A DNA stretch of 64,000 bases, taken from an uncultured Eggerthellaceae bacterium (GTDB taxonomy: Bacteria; Actinomycetota; Coriobacteriia; Coriobacteriales; Eggerthellaceae). Positions 45,027 through 53,005 of this stretch are shown here, in pieces. The translations under genes were made by a program, and so were the position numbers. Numbering within the stretch: position 1 is the first letter of the stretch; every line of letters starts with the position of its first letter. The notes below the pieces were generated by a model. The model worked only from the letters and a program-made list of their open reading frames with translations, was not told the DNA's origin and made no database searches. The stretch is taken from contig CANOHY010000003.1 in the NCBI GenBank assembly GCA_947565915.1, positions 11,657 through 75,656 on the forward strand. Direction: 5' to 3'.

Positions 45027-45176
45027 TTAGAGCGCAACGCCCCTTCGCTCCAATTCTTCGCGAATCTGCTTGGCCTTGAACGAGGCAACGGGGTTCGAGG
45101 GAGTGCTGTTGTACTTCTCGAACAGCTCCTTCAGCTCGTCATCGGTCATGTCTTCGAATTCGATCTCGGGATCCAT
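45027..45176 (-). CDS. Small acidic-helical protein, unknown function
   Basis: A 49-aa protein on the opposite strand. ATG 45176 is preceded by GAGGAG with good spacing, which favours it over a longer frame starting at 45272. The product has an acidic amphipathic helix (MTDDELKELFEKYNS) and a basic C-terminal helix (KAKQIREELERRG), probably a helical hairpin. No family recognised. It lies between the LysR and molybdoenzyme genes. Confidence 0.6.
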   Translation of the reverse strand: MDPEIEFEDMTDDELKELFEKYNSTPSNPVASFKAKQIREELERRGVAL

Positions 45177-45330
45177 GGCAACTCCTCTCGCGGGTCCTGT
45201 CGCCTTTCGGCAACATGCTCTTCCATCAGATTCTGACGGCGCGCGTGTTGGCCGACAAGACATTCGCCGCATAACCTCCCATCGGCATGGCTGCTATGCG
45301 GATTCCTTATAGGGACAAGAAGGCATCTGC

Positions 45331-45342
45331 CTGGCATGCCAG
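45331..45342. promoter_or_regulatory. Perfect palindrome upstream of the molybdoenzyme gene
   Basis: CTGGCATGCCAG, a perfect 12-bp palindrome, lies in the 286-bp region between the 49-aa gene and the molybdoenzyme start. Two TTGACG hexamers (at about 45358 and 45369) and a TATGAT follow at imperfect spacing. Could be the LysR binding site. Confidence 0.35.
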
Positions 45343-45462
45343 CGCATTCAGGGGGAGTTGACGTCCCTTGACGCTTCCTATGATGGACGCAGAAGGCCTG
45401 CAGGCAGTGCCGTTGGCGGCGTGTTCTGGCGGGCTTCGAGAAGACGAGAGAGGGGAGAGCGG

Positions 45463-47733
45463 ATGGACGAGAAGAAATGGATGACAGAGGAGGATGGGGT
45501 CATCAAGGTGCGCTCGTGTGCTTGGTCGGCTCCAGGAGACCATCCGACGGGATGCGGCGTGGTGCTTTCCGTGAAGGACGGGAAGATCGTAAAGGTTGAG
45601 GGTGACCCCGAACATCCCATCAGCCAAGGCAGGCTTTGTCCACGTTGTTTGGCCTTCGATGAGATGCAGTACCATCCCGACCGGCTTCTCCATCCCATGA
45701 AGCGCGACCCCAAAGATCGCGGCAAGGATGCTTGGGAGCAGATCACCTGGGAAGAGGCTTACGACCTCATCGAAAGCGAGATTCGCCGCGTGTGGGATCA
45801 ATACGGCCCCGAGAGCTGCTTCGTTATCACGGGCACGGGACGCGAGACCACGCTGTGGGCCAACGTGTATGCGACCAACGTGATGGCTTCGCCCAATCGA
45901 ACGGGCGTGATAAGCGGCGCATCCTGCTATGGGCCGCGCTGCACCATCGCTAACTATCACCTCGGAGCGGGGTATCCCGAGTTGGATTACGCTGCCTTCT
46001 TCCCCGATCGCTACGATGATCCGCGCTACGAGGTGCCGAAGTACATCATGATCTGGGGAAAGATTCCCATCTACTCCAACTCCGACGGCTTGTTCGGCCA
46101 TGCAGTGGTCGACCTTATGAAGCGGGGATCCAAGCTGATCGTGGTAGACCCGCGCGTCAACTGGCTCTCGGCTCATGCTGAGTACTTCCTGCAATTGCGG
46201 CCTGGTACCGATGCAGCTTTGGGAATGGGCTTTGCCAACGTGATCATTCAGGAGGACCTCTACGACCACGAGTTCGTGGACGAATGGTGCTATGGCTTCA
46301 AGGAGTTCGCAGAGTGCGTGTCCGAGTGGACGCCCGAGCGCGTGGAAGAGGTCACATGGGTGCCTGCCGACGAACTACGAGCGGCGGCGCGCGCCTTCGC
46401 AACGGGCAAGCCCTCTTCAGCCATGTGGGGCCTTGCGTTCGACATGCAATCCAATGGCGTGCAAGCAGGCCATCTGTTCTTGGCTATCGTTGCAATCTGC
46501 GGGTACCTCGACATCCCTGGCGGCGTGACGCTTGCCGCGCCGGCCTCGTTCATGGGCAAGTGGCGCTACGATGCCGTGACGTCCCTTCCGCAAGAGACGC
46601 GTGACAAATTGGCGAAGCCTCAGGATGGCCGCTATGCGGTGTATTACACCGGTGGTGCCATGCCGGGCGTGCTGGGCGACACGATGATCGATTGGATGGA
46701 GATGGAAAACCCGCCCTATCCCCTGAAGCTCGGGTGGATCGTGGGCAGCAACCTGCTTGCATGCTCGGCGGCTCAGCCCCAGCGCTGGTTGAAGAACCTC
46801 CAGCAAGTCGAGTTCATGATCGCCAACGAGATGTTCATGACGCCCACCACCATGGCGCTGGCCGACGTGATACTGCCCATTTCCACCTGGGCGGAGCATA
46901 TCGGCATCGTCATGCCGCACTTTGGGCGCAACACGCATTTCCTCGGTGCCATGAACCAAGCCATCGACCCCGGCGACACGCGCAGCGACTTCCAAATCAT
47001 GATGGAGATGGGCAAGCGCTTGCGTCCCGAGGTGTGGCCTTGGGAGACCGAGGAGGAGTTCCTCGACGAGCAGCTGCATACCGTCTACGACTGGGACTTC
47101 AAGGACTTGCAGCAGGATGTGGTGCGCCAGCAGCCTTTCGAGTACGAGAAGTTCCGCACGGGCAAGCTGCGCGCCGATGGCGAACCGGGATTCGACACCC
47201 CTACGGGCCTAGTGGAGCTGAAGTCGAGCATCTACCCGATGTTCGGCGAGGAGGCGCTGCCGTATTTCGTCGAGCCCTACTATAGCCCTTACAGCGAGAG
47301 CATCTCCGATGAGGTCAAGGCTGAATACCCGCTCATCATGACATCTGGCGGCCGCAACATCCTCTACTTCCACTCCGAGCATCGCAACGCGCCCAGTCTT
47401 CGTCAATTGCATCCCGATCCACTGGTCACCATCCATCCCGATACGGCTGCAGCCTATGGCATCTCGGATGGCGATTGGGTTGCCATCGAGAATCCTGAAG
47501 GGCGTTGCGTGCAGCGCGCTCGGGTGAGCTATGAAGTGGACCCGCGCGTCATTCATTGCGAGCATGCTTGGTGGTTCCCCGAACAACAGGGCGAAGCGCC
47601 GAATCTGTATGGGCCCTTCAAGGCCAATCCGAACAACCTCGTGCCTCACGAGATCATCGGCAAGAGCGGCTACGGTGCCAATTACAAGAGCGTCATAGCG
47701 AAGATCAGCCGCGTTGACGGTCTGGATTCCTAA
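45463..47733 (+). CDS. Acetylene-hydratase-like molybdopterin/tungstopterin oxidoreductase
   Basis: A 756-aa DMSO-reductase-superfamily enzyme. Start ATG 45463 with AGGGGAG upstream. Length and layout match acetylene hydratase-like proteins: KRGSKLIVVDPR, RPGTDAALGMGFANVII, MTPTTMALADVILP and a C-terminal EYPLIMTSGGR/GDWVAIENPEG cofactor-binding domain. The N-terminal iron-sulfur region has C19, C31, C59 and C62, without the usual Cys-x2-Cys spacing. C155 in GASCYGPR is the probable metal ligand. There is no Tat signal, so it is cytoplasmic. With the ferredoxin it may reduce, hydrate or transhydroxylate an unknown organic substrate. Confidence 0.85.
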   Translation: MDEKKWMTEEDGVIKVRSCAWSAPGDHPTGCGVVLSVKDGKIVKVEGDPEHPISQGRLCPRCLAFDEMQYHPDRLLHPMKRDPKDRGKDAWEQITWEEAYDLIESEIRRVWDQYGPESCFVITGTGRETTLWANVYATNVMASPNRTGVISGASCYGPRCTIANYHLGAGYPELDYAAFFPDRYDDPRYEVPKYIMIWGKIPIYSNSDGLFGHAVVDLMKRGSKLIVVDPRVNWLSAHAEYFLQLRPGTDAALGMGFANVIIQEDLYDHEFVDEWCYGFKEFAECVSEWTPERVEEVTWVPADELRAAARAFATGKPSSAMWGLAFDMQSNGVQAGHLFLAIVAICGYLDIPGGVTLAAPASFMGKWRYDAVTSLPQETRDKLAKPQDGRYAVYYTGGAMPGVLGDTMIDWMEMENPPYPLKLGWIVGSNLLACSAAQPQRWLKNLQQVEFMIANEMFMTPTTMALADVILPISTWAEHIGIVMPHFGRNTHFLGAMNQAIDPGDTRSDFQIMMEMGKRLRPEVWPWETEEEFLDEQLHTVYDWDFKDLQQDVVRQQPFEYEKFRTGKLRADGEPGFDTPTGLVELKSSIYPMFGEEALPYFVEPYYSPYSESISDEVKAEYPLIMTSGGRNILYFHSEHRNAPSLRQLHPDPLVTIHPDTAAAYGISDGDWVAIENPEGRCVQRARVSYEVDPRVIHCEHAWWFPEQQGEAPNLYGPFKANPNNLVPHEIIGKSGYGANYKSVIAKISRVDGLDS

Positions 47734-47753
47734 GACGAAATGGAGGATGCGAA

Positions 47754-48086
47754 ATGACAGAATACGCTTTGATCATAGATTATCGCTACTGCACCGGATG
47801 CCATGCTTGCGAAGTCGCTTGTCGCAAGGAGAAGGGCTTCACGGGCGAGGAGTACGGCATACGAGTAACCGAGCAGGGGCCCATCAAGCTGAGGGGCAAG
47901 TGGATGTACGACTTCGTGCCCATTCCCTCTAGCCTTTGCGATGCGTGCGCCGATCGCATCGAGCAAGGACGCAAGCCTGCATGCGTGCACCATTGCCTGG
48001 CTGCTTGCATGAGCGCCGTGCCTGTTGATGACATCTCAAGCGCCATGGCCGAGCTTGGCGAGAAGACAGTGTGCTTCATTCCTTAG
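47754..48086 (+). CDS. Ferredoxin-like 4Fe-4S electron-transfer subunit
   Basis: A 110-aa protein, 20 bp after the molybdoenzyme gene. C13, C16, C19 and C23 form one cluster motif; C62-x2-C65, C77, C81 and C85 supply a second, as in short DmsB/HycB-type subunits. It lacks the third and fourth clusters of full-length DmsB. Expected to pass electrons to or from the molybdoenzyme in the cytoplasm. No membrane anchor gene follows. Confidence 0.88.
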   Translation: MTEYALIIDYRYCTGCHACEVACRKEKGFTGEEYGIRVTEQGPIKLRGKWMYDFVPIPSSLCDACADRIEQGRKPACVHHCLAACMSAVPVDDISSAMAELGEKTVCFIP

Positions 48087-48095
48087 AGGCTCTGC

Positions 48096-48123
48096 TGCCC
48101 CGGCCACTTTGCGGGCCGGGGCA
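48096..48123 (+). terminator. GC-rich hairpin after the ferredoxin gene
   Basis: A 10-bp stem TGCCCCGGCC/GGCCGGGGCA with an 8-base loop lies 10 bp after the stop codon. There is no U-tract, so termination efficiency is uncertain. Confidence 0.55.
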
Positions 48124-48155
48124 TATGATTGACCAATACGAGCAAGGAGACCACC

Positions 48156-48404
48156 ATGTGCTTTAGACCTCCGGCGGCTACCGCCCAATTCGTCGAATGC
48201 CCCGAGTGCGGCAAGAAGGTGAATGCCGTAATGGGAAACATTCCGAATGTATGCCCGTTTTGCGAGGCTGACCTGGCAGCTGTCATCGCCGAGTTCAATG
48301 CGGCCAGCCAAGCTGCCGAAACCGGTGCCGAGGCAGCGCCTGCGGCTCCTGTGGCACCAACGGCCCCTGGTGCGCCGGAAGCGCCGAAGCCGCCTCAACC
48401 CTAG
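48156..48404 (+). CDS. Zinc-ribbon small protein with Ala/Pro tail
   Basis: An 82-aa protein. ATG 48156 with AGGAGA upstream is preferred over a TTG nine codons earlier. CPECGKKVNAVMGNIPNVCPFC is a two-knuckle zinc ribbon (22 residues long, Cys-x2-Cys at both ends), followed by a short helix and a Pro/Ala-rich tail (PAAPVAPTAPGAP). Likely a small metal-binding accessory protein; whether it serves the neighbouring enzyme is unknown. Confidence 0.65.
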   Translation: MCFRPPAATAQFVECPECGKKVNAVMGNIPNVCPFCEADLAAVIAEFNAASQAAETGAEAAPAAPVAPTAPGAPEAPKPPQP

Positions 48405-48411
48405 AGAAATG

Positions 48412-48477
48412 GGAGCGCACCGCGTCCACTTGGCGAGGCAAAGTATGTTGCTCAGGAAACAGGAGCGCACCGCGTCC
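48412..48477. repeat. 16-bp direct repeat flanking the palindrome
   Basis: GGAGCGCACCGCGTCC occurs at 48412-48427 and again at 48462-48477, a 50-bp period. The second copy runs into the left end of the palindromic element. Confidence 0.75.
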
Positions 48478-48577
48478 CAATGCGCTCGGCAAATCCTCAA
48501 GCCAAAACGCTGCGAAACGGCCTTCGGCCGTTTCTGCGTTTTTGGTTTCCGGAAATGCCGAGTCACATCGAGACGCG
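48471..48577. repeat. Full-length copy of the dispersed palindromic repeat
   Basis: A 107-bp imperfect palindrome. The left arm holds GGCAAATCCTCAAGCCAAAA (arm B), the right TTTTGGTTTCCGGAAATGCC (arm A). The centre is a perfect 9-bp hairpin GAAACGGCC-TTC-GGCCGTTTC. Compared with 25156-25267 the arms are in the opposite order, so the element sits in reverse orientation. Confidence 0.85.
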
Positions 48578-48686
48578 ATGCGCTTTCGCTTCAATGCCTT
48601 CAAAGGTCATCGGCGCGGGCCTTGAACGCGTTTTCGCATTGATGATGGCGCAAGCCGAACGTGCGCTCACCGTGCGTGGTGCAGGG

Positions 48687-48848
48687 CTACTTCTCGTCTT
48701 CCTGCTTGTCCTTGTCGTAGGCAGAGGGGCATACCTGGCCGGGAGGCATCAGAGTGGGCTCGCCCTCCTTGAGATGAAGCGTCTTGTCGTAGGTTTCGGT
48801 GACTATGGCGTCGTCGTCGCCTTCTTTGCCGTGAACGTATGAGACCAT
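48687..48848 (-). CDS. Small 53-aa protein, unknown function
   Basis: A short reading frame with a strong GGAGGAG site before its ATG. The product begins MVSYVHGKEGDDDAIVTETY, contains LKEGEPTLMPPGQVCPS with a single Cys, and ends in a Lys/Asp/Glu-rich tail. The TLMPPGQVCP part looks like a rubredoxin-type or metal-site turn, but only one Cys is present. Divergent from apbE. About 110 bp between it and the palindrome hold nothing recognisable. Confidence 0.6.
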   Translation of the reverse strand: MVSYVHGKEGDDDAIVTETYDKTLHLKEGEPTLMPPGQVCPSAYDKDKQEDEK

Positions 48849-48879
48849 GGGCAGGCTCCTCCTCTACAGATGAAATGGT

Positions 48880-49851
48880 ATGCTCATAACGATAATGGTT
48901 TCCAAGGACATGCACAACGAGCAAGTACCAGGCGAGGTCGCATTCTGGGCGTTCGGAACCCGGGTAATGGTCAAGGCCTATGCTGATGCTGCTGTTCGCC
49001 AGCGCGCACTGGCGGAAATGCGCATGGCCTGCCGCCGTTACGAGCGGTTGCTTTCGGCTTTCGATCCGTTCTCTGATGTGGGCAGGGTCAATCGGGCTAG
49101 TGGTCGGTGGGTTCCTGTGGCTTGCGAGACGTTCGACCTGCTGCAAGCCAGTCTTGGGTACTGCCGAATGTCGCAAGGGCGCTTTGACATCACTGCAAAG
49201 CCGCTCGTGGACCTCTGGGATGTGCATAAGGGCATCGTGCCAACCGACGAGCAGATCGATCAGGCCATGGCGCACGTCGATTATCGGGCCTTGAAGCTGC
49301 AAAGGCGAAGCGGCCTCTTGCTCGCTCGTCTCGAGGATCCCTTGGCTGCCCTCGACCTTGGTGGCACGGCGAAAGGATGGATCGCCGACGAGCTGTGCCG
49401 CTTGCTTGAGGAGTATGGCGTCGATTCTTTCATCATCAGCCTGGGTGGAAACGTCGTTGCCCGAGGCTGCAAGCCCAACGGCGCTCCCTTCATGGTTGGC
49501 ATACGCGATCCGAACAATCATGAGCGCACCTTGGCGTCGTTGCCCTTGCGCGATTGCTCTGCCGTTGCGAGCGGCGTGACAGAGCGCTTCTTCGAGGAAG
49601 ATGGGTGCGCGTACAGCCATATCATCGATTTGGCCACCGGTCGCCCTGTTAGAACCGACGTGCGCTCGGTGACGCTCGTTGGTCGTCGCAGCAGCGACTG
49701 CGATGGATTCTCCACCACGCTGTGCGCTTTGGGGATGAGGGCTGGCCCAGCCTATGTGCGCGAACTCTCATGCATCGACGTGGCCATCTTTGCTGGCGCA
49801 CAGGGAGAAGTGGTGGAGGTAAGCTCTGGGGCGATTCGCCGAATATGCTAG
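48880..49851 (+). CDS. apbE: ApbE-like FAD:protein FMN transferase
   Basis: A 323-aa flavin transferase that covalently attaches FMN to Thr/Ser of target flavoproteins. Family marks are AFGTRVMVKAYAD at the N terminus, SAFDPFSDVGRVNRASG, DLGGTAKGWIADEL, GGNVVARG and the metal-binding HIIDLATGRPV. There is no signal peptide, in contrast to the usual lipoprotein ApbE, so it would act in the cytoplasm. Start uncertain: ATG at 48880, 48895 or 48910 are all in frame. No flavoprotein substrate gene lies nearby. Confidence 0.85.
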   Translation: MLITIMVSKDMHNEQVPGEVAFWAFGTRVMVKAYADAAVRQRALAEMRMACRRYERLLSAFDPFSDVGRVNRASGRWVPVACETFDLLQASLGYCRMSQGRFDITAKPLVDLWDVHKGIVPTDEQIDQAMAHVDYRALKLQRRSGLLLARLEDPLAALDLGGTAKGWIADELCRLLEEYGVDSFIISLGGNVVARGCKPNGAPFMVGIRDPNNHERTLASLPLRDCSAVASGVTERFFEEDGCAYSHIIDLATGRPVRTDVRSVTLVGRRSSDCDGFSTTLCALGMRAGPAYVRELSCIDVAIFAGAQGEVVEVSSGAIRRIC

Positions 49852-50116
49852 AATGGCCTTCAGCGGCCGACAAGGCGGCCGTCCAAACAATACCTGGCGG
49901 TCCCGTTTTACCGGCCCCAACCTGGTAAGACGAGGATTGCGCGATCGCAGAGTCGCGCGTCTGGCAAGCAGACATTTCGAGCCGTCGCGAAAAAATCGCA
50001 GAGGACGGTTTGTAGATTTTGTGCGCTCTGATCATCTTCCAGCTTCATTTGCCACCCTTACACCATCATGTAGTGTTGCTGTTTAATGGCTACTTGTGCG
50101 TTGAAGGAGCTTCAAT
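49846..50116 (+). promoter_or_regulatory. Possible promoter and structured leader of the ribosomal protein operon
   Basis: An extended -10 box TGC-TAGAAT (49846-49854) overlaps the apbE stop and would start RNA near 49862, giving a leader of about 255 nt before infA. The leader contains a GGCC-rich region, a hairpin around GCGCGATCGC, and CCGTCGCGA-AAAAA-TCGC...GACGG (49982-50008) followed by a T-rich stretch. A second, weaker promoter (TTGCCA at 50049, TAGTGT at 50071, 16-bp spacer) could bypass it. Confidence 0.4.
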
Positions 50117-50335
50117 TTGGCGAAGCAAGATGTGATCGAGCTTGAGGGAACGGTCCTCGAGGCCCTGCCCAATGCGATGTTCAAAGTCGAACTCGAGAAC
50201 GGGCATAAGATACTTGCCCACATCTCGGGCAAGATGCGCATGCACTACATCAAGATCCTACCGGGCGACAAGGTGACCGTCGAGCTTTCGGTGTACGACC
50301 TGAATCGAGGTCGCATCACCTATCGATTCAAGTAA
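50117..50335 (+). CDS. infA: Translation initiation factor IF-1
   Basis: A 72-aa S1/OB-fold protein that binds the ribosomal A site during initiation. Standard length with [40 protein letters not shown] and [10 protein letters not shown]. The start is TTG 50117, eight bases after AAGGAG; no ATG or GTG is available upstream in frame at a sensible distance. First gene of the infA-rpmJ-rpsM-rpsK-rpsD-rpoA-rplQ operon. Confidence 0.96.
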   Translation: MAKQDVIELEGTVLEALPNAMFKVELENGHKILAHISGKMRMHYIKILPGDKVTVELSVYDLNRGRITYRFK

Positions 50336-50475
50336 GCAGCAAGCGTTTTCGCGTGGCGCTCTTGCAGTGCTGCGCGCATTTTCGCCTGGGCAACCGGGCG
50401 CGGGTAAGAAAATCATCGGCAGCGGCTGGCCGTTATAGATAGGCAAGATAAGGTGAGAACCGAAAGGAAGCAATC

Positions 50476-50589
50476 ATGAAGGTACGTCCTTCGGTCAAGA
50501 AGATGTGCGACAAATGCAAGATCATTCGTCGCCATGGCAAGGTGCTCGTGATCTGCGAGAACCCGCGCCATAAGCAGCGTCAGGGTTAG
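50476..50589 (+). CDS. rpmJ: 50S ribosomal protein L36
   Basis: A 37-aa zinc-ribbon ribosomal protein. [19 protein letters not shown] opens it; CDKC, a third Cys in VICENPRH and the His complete the zinc site of the C+ form. GAAAGGAAG precedes the ATG. The 140-bp gap to infA holds no other gene. Confidence 0.96.
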   Translation: MKVRPSVKKMCDKCKIIRRHGKVLVICENPRHKQRQG

Positions 50590-50604
50590 GAAAGGATACG
50601 TTTT

Positions 50605-50976
50605 ATGGCTCGTCTTGTTGGTGTCGACCTTCCCCGCAACAAGCGCGTGGAAATCGGTCTGACCTACATTTACGGCATCGGCCTTTCAACTTCCAAGAAG
50701 ATCCTCGCGGCCACCGGCATCAATCCGGACACACGCACCGATGATCTGACGGAAGAGGAATTGTCCAAGCTGCGCGATTACATCCAGAACAACCTCACGG
50801 TAGAGGGCGACTTGCATCGCGAAGTCTCCCAGAACGTGAAGCGCTTGATGGAGATTGGCTGCTACCGCGGCCTTCGCCATCGTCGTGGCCTGCCCGTGCG
50901 TGGTCAGCGCACGCACACCAATGCTCGTACGCGCAAGGGCCCGCGCAAGCAAATCGGCGGCAAGAAGAACAAGTAA
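50605..50976 (+). CDS. rpsM: 30S ribosomal protein S13
   Basis: 123 aa, standard length. [24 protein letters not shown] at the N terminus and [27 protein letters not shown] near the basic C terminus identify S13, which contacts the head of the small subunit and the 50S bridge. AGGAAAGG upstream. Confidence 0.98.
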   Translation: MARLVGVDLPRNKRVEIGLTYIYGIGLSTSKKILAATGINPDTRTDDLTEEELSKLRDYIQNNLTVEGDLHREVSQNVKRLMEIGCYRGLRHRRGLPVRGQRTHTNARTRKGPRKQIGGKKNK

Positions 50977-50985
50977 GGTTGACAC

Positions 50986-51384
50986 ATGGCACAGAAGAAG
51001 AAGACAACTACGCGCGTCAAGCGTTCCGAGCGCAAGAACATCGCTGTTGGCGCCGCGCATATCAAATCCACGTTCAACAATACCATCGTCAGCATCACCG
51101 ATCCCCAGGGCAACGTAATCTCGTGGCAGTCTGCTGGCACGGTGGGATTCAAGGGCTCGCGCAAATCGACCCCCTTCGCTGCCCAGATGGCCGCTGAGGC
51201 TGCGGCTAAGACGGCAATGGAGCACGGGCTGCATAAGGTAGCCGTGTACGTGAAGGGCCCTGGCTCCGGTCGCGAGACCGCTGTTCGCTCCCTGCAGGCC
51301 GCTGGCCTGGAGGTTTCGAGCATCCAGGATTGCACGCCCATCCCTCATAACGGATGCCGCCCGCGCAAGCGTCGCCGCGTCTAG
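50986..51384 (+). CDS. rpsK: 30S ribosomal protein S11
   Basis: 132 aa. Basic N terminus, then [37 protein letters not shown] and the C-terminal [13 protein letters not shown]. Part of the platform around the E site. Nine bases after rpsM. Confidence 0.98.
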   Translation: MAQKKKTTTRVKRSERKNIAVGAAHIKSTFNNTIVSITDPQGNVISWQSAGTVGFKGSRKSTPFAAQMAAEAAAKTAMEHGLHKVAVYVKGPGSGRETAVRSLQAAGLEVSSIQDCTPIPHNGCRPRKRRRV

Positions 51385-51408
51385 CTCTGAATTGAAAGGA
51401 TTCATACC

Positions 51409-52002
51409 ATGGCAATTGACAGGACTCCGGTTCTGAAGCGCTGCCGCCAGCTGGGCATCGACCCGGTGGTGCTGGGCTACACGACCAAAACGTCAAAGCG
51501 CCAGCCTGCGCGCCGTCGCAAGGAGAGCGAATACGGCATGCAGCTGCGCGAGAAGCAGAAGGCCAAGTTCATCTATGGCGTTCTGGAGAAGCAGTTCCGC
51601 AGCTATTTCAAGCGCGCTCTCTCCATGGAGGGCGTTACGGGCGACAACCTGATGATGATTCTGGAATCGCGGCTCGACAATGTCGTGTTCCGTCTGGGCT
51701 TCGCTCGCACGCGCAAGGAGGCACGTCAGACCGTCACGCATGGTCATATCACGGTGAACGGCAAGCGCGTCGACATTCCCTCGTACCGCGTGCGCCCGGG
51801 CGACCTAGTGGCTGTTGCTCCCAAGGCCAAGGAACTGCTCGTCATCAAGAGCGCCTTGGTCAGCAACGAGCGCGTCACGGTTCCGGCTTGGCTCGAAGTC
51901 GACATCGAGAAGCTGCAGGGTAGCGTGCTCTCGCTTCCTACGCGCGATCAGATCGATCTCGACATCAACGAGCAGCTCATCGTCGAGCTCTACTCGAAGT
52001 AA
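51409..52002 (+). CDS. rpsD: 30S ribosomal protein S4
   Basis: 197 aa with an N-terminal helical domain and S4 RNA-binding domain (ESRLDNVVFRLGFARTRKEARQ, HGHITVNGKRVDIPSYRV). It has one Cys only (LKRCRQLG), so it is the zinc-free form. A primary 16S rRNA binder that in many bacteria also represses its own operon. Confidence 0.98.
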   Translation: MAIDRTPVLKRCRQLGIDPVVLGYTTKTSKRQPARRRKESEYGMQLREKQKAKFIYGVLEKQFRSYFKRALSMEGVTGDNLMMILESRLDNVVFRLGFARTRKEARQTVTHGHITVNGKRVDIPSYRVRPGDLVAVAPKAKELLVIKSALVSNERVTVPAWLEVDIEKLQGSVLSLPTRDQIDLDINEQLIVELYSK

Positions 52003-52036
52003 TCGCGCCCTATTCTATTAAGGAGGCTATTGATCC

Positions 52037-52987
52037 ATGACCGAGTTCATGAGGCCGACAGTCACAACAGAAGAAGTAAACGATACCGTTTCGCGCTTCA
52101 TCGTGGAGCCTCTCGAGGGCGGATACGGCACGACGCTGGGCAACTCGCTGCGTCGCGTGCTGCTCTCCTCGCTCGATGGCGCTCGTGCGACGGCTATCCA
52201 GATCGAGGGCGTGCAACATGAGTTCACTACGGCCGAGGGCGTGATCGAGGACATTACCGACATCGTGCTGAACGTGAAGGGACTCGTTTTCCAGGCACTG
52301 AACGACGACGTCGACGAGGCAGTCGCGCACGTTTCTGCCGAGGGCCCGTGCGTGGTCACCGGTGCCGATTTGCAGGTTCCCACCGAGTTCTCGTTGGTGA
52401 ACCCCGAGCACGTTATCGCCACGGTGGCCGATGGCGGCCAGCTGGAGATGTCTGTGCGCATCGGCGTGGGCCGCGGCGTGGTTTCCGCCGATCGCAACAA
52501 GCGCACCGAGGATCCCATCGGCATCATCCATGTGGATTCGCTCTTCTCGCCCGTGCGCCGTTGCACCATGCATGTGACCAATACGCGCGTGGGCCAGCGC
52601 ACCGACTACGACAAGCTGGTGCTGGAGGTCGAGACCTACGGCTCCATCACTCCCACCGATGCCGTGCTGCAAGCGGTGAACATCCTGAATCAGTACATGG
52701 GTGCATTCAATGCCCTCGCCGACACCGACGAGGAAGAGGAGACCGAGGTGGCCTCCATCTTCGCGCCCGAGGGGCAGGAATCCAATGCCGAGCTCGACAA
52801 GCAGATCGAGGACTTGGACCTTTCGGTTCGCTCCTACAACTGCCTGAAGCGTGCTGGCATCCATTCCGTGCGCCAGCTGGTCGAGTTCTCCGAGAACGAC
52901 TTGCTTAACATTAGGAACTTCGGTGCCAAGTCTATCGAGGAAGTGAAGGACAAGCTCATCTCGATGGGCCTGAACCTGAAGTTTTAA
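52037..52987 (+). CDS. rpoA: RNA polymerase alpha subunit
   Basis: 316 aa. N-terminal dimerisation domain with EPLEGGYGTTLGNSLRRVLLSSLDGA and the C-terminal DNA/activator-binding domain (about 240-316) with LDLSVRSYNCLKRAGIHSVRQL and LLNIRNFGAKSIEEVKDKL. An acidic linker joins them. AGGAGG precedes the ATG. Standard place between rpsD and rplQ. Confidence 0.98.
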   Translation: MTEFMRPTVTTEEVNDTVSRFIVEPLEGGYGTTLGNSLRRVLLSSLDGARATAIQIEGVQHEFTTAEGVIEDITDIVLNVKGLVFQALNDDVDEAVAHVSAEGPCVVTGADLQVPTEFSLVNPEHVIATVADGGQLEMSVRIGVGRGVVSADRNKRTEDPIGIIHVDSLFSPVRRCTMHVTNTRVGQRTDYDKLVLEVETYGSITPTDAVLQAVNILNQYMGAFNALADTDEEEETEVASIFAPEGQESNAELDKQIEDLDLSVRSYNCLKRAGIHSVRQLVEFSENDLLNIRNFGAKSIEEVKDKLISMGLNLKF

Positions 52988-53005
52988 GCTGAGGAGTAAG
53001 TAACT

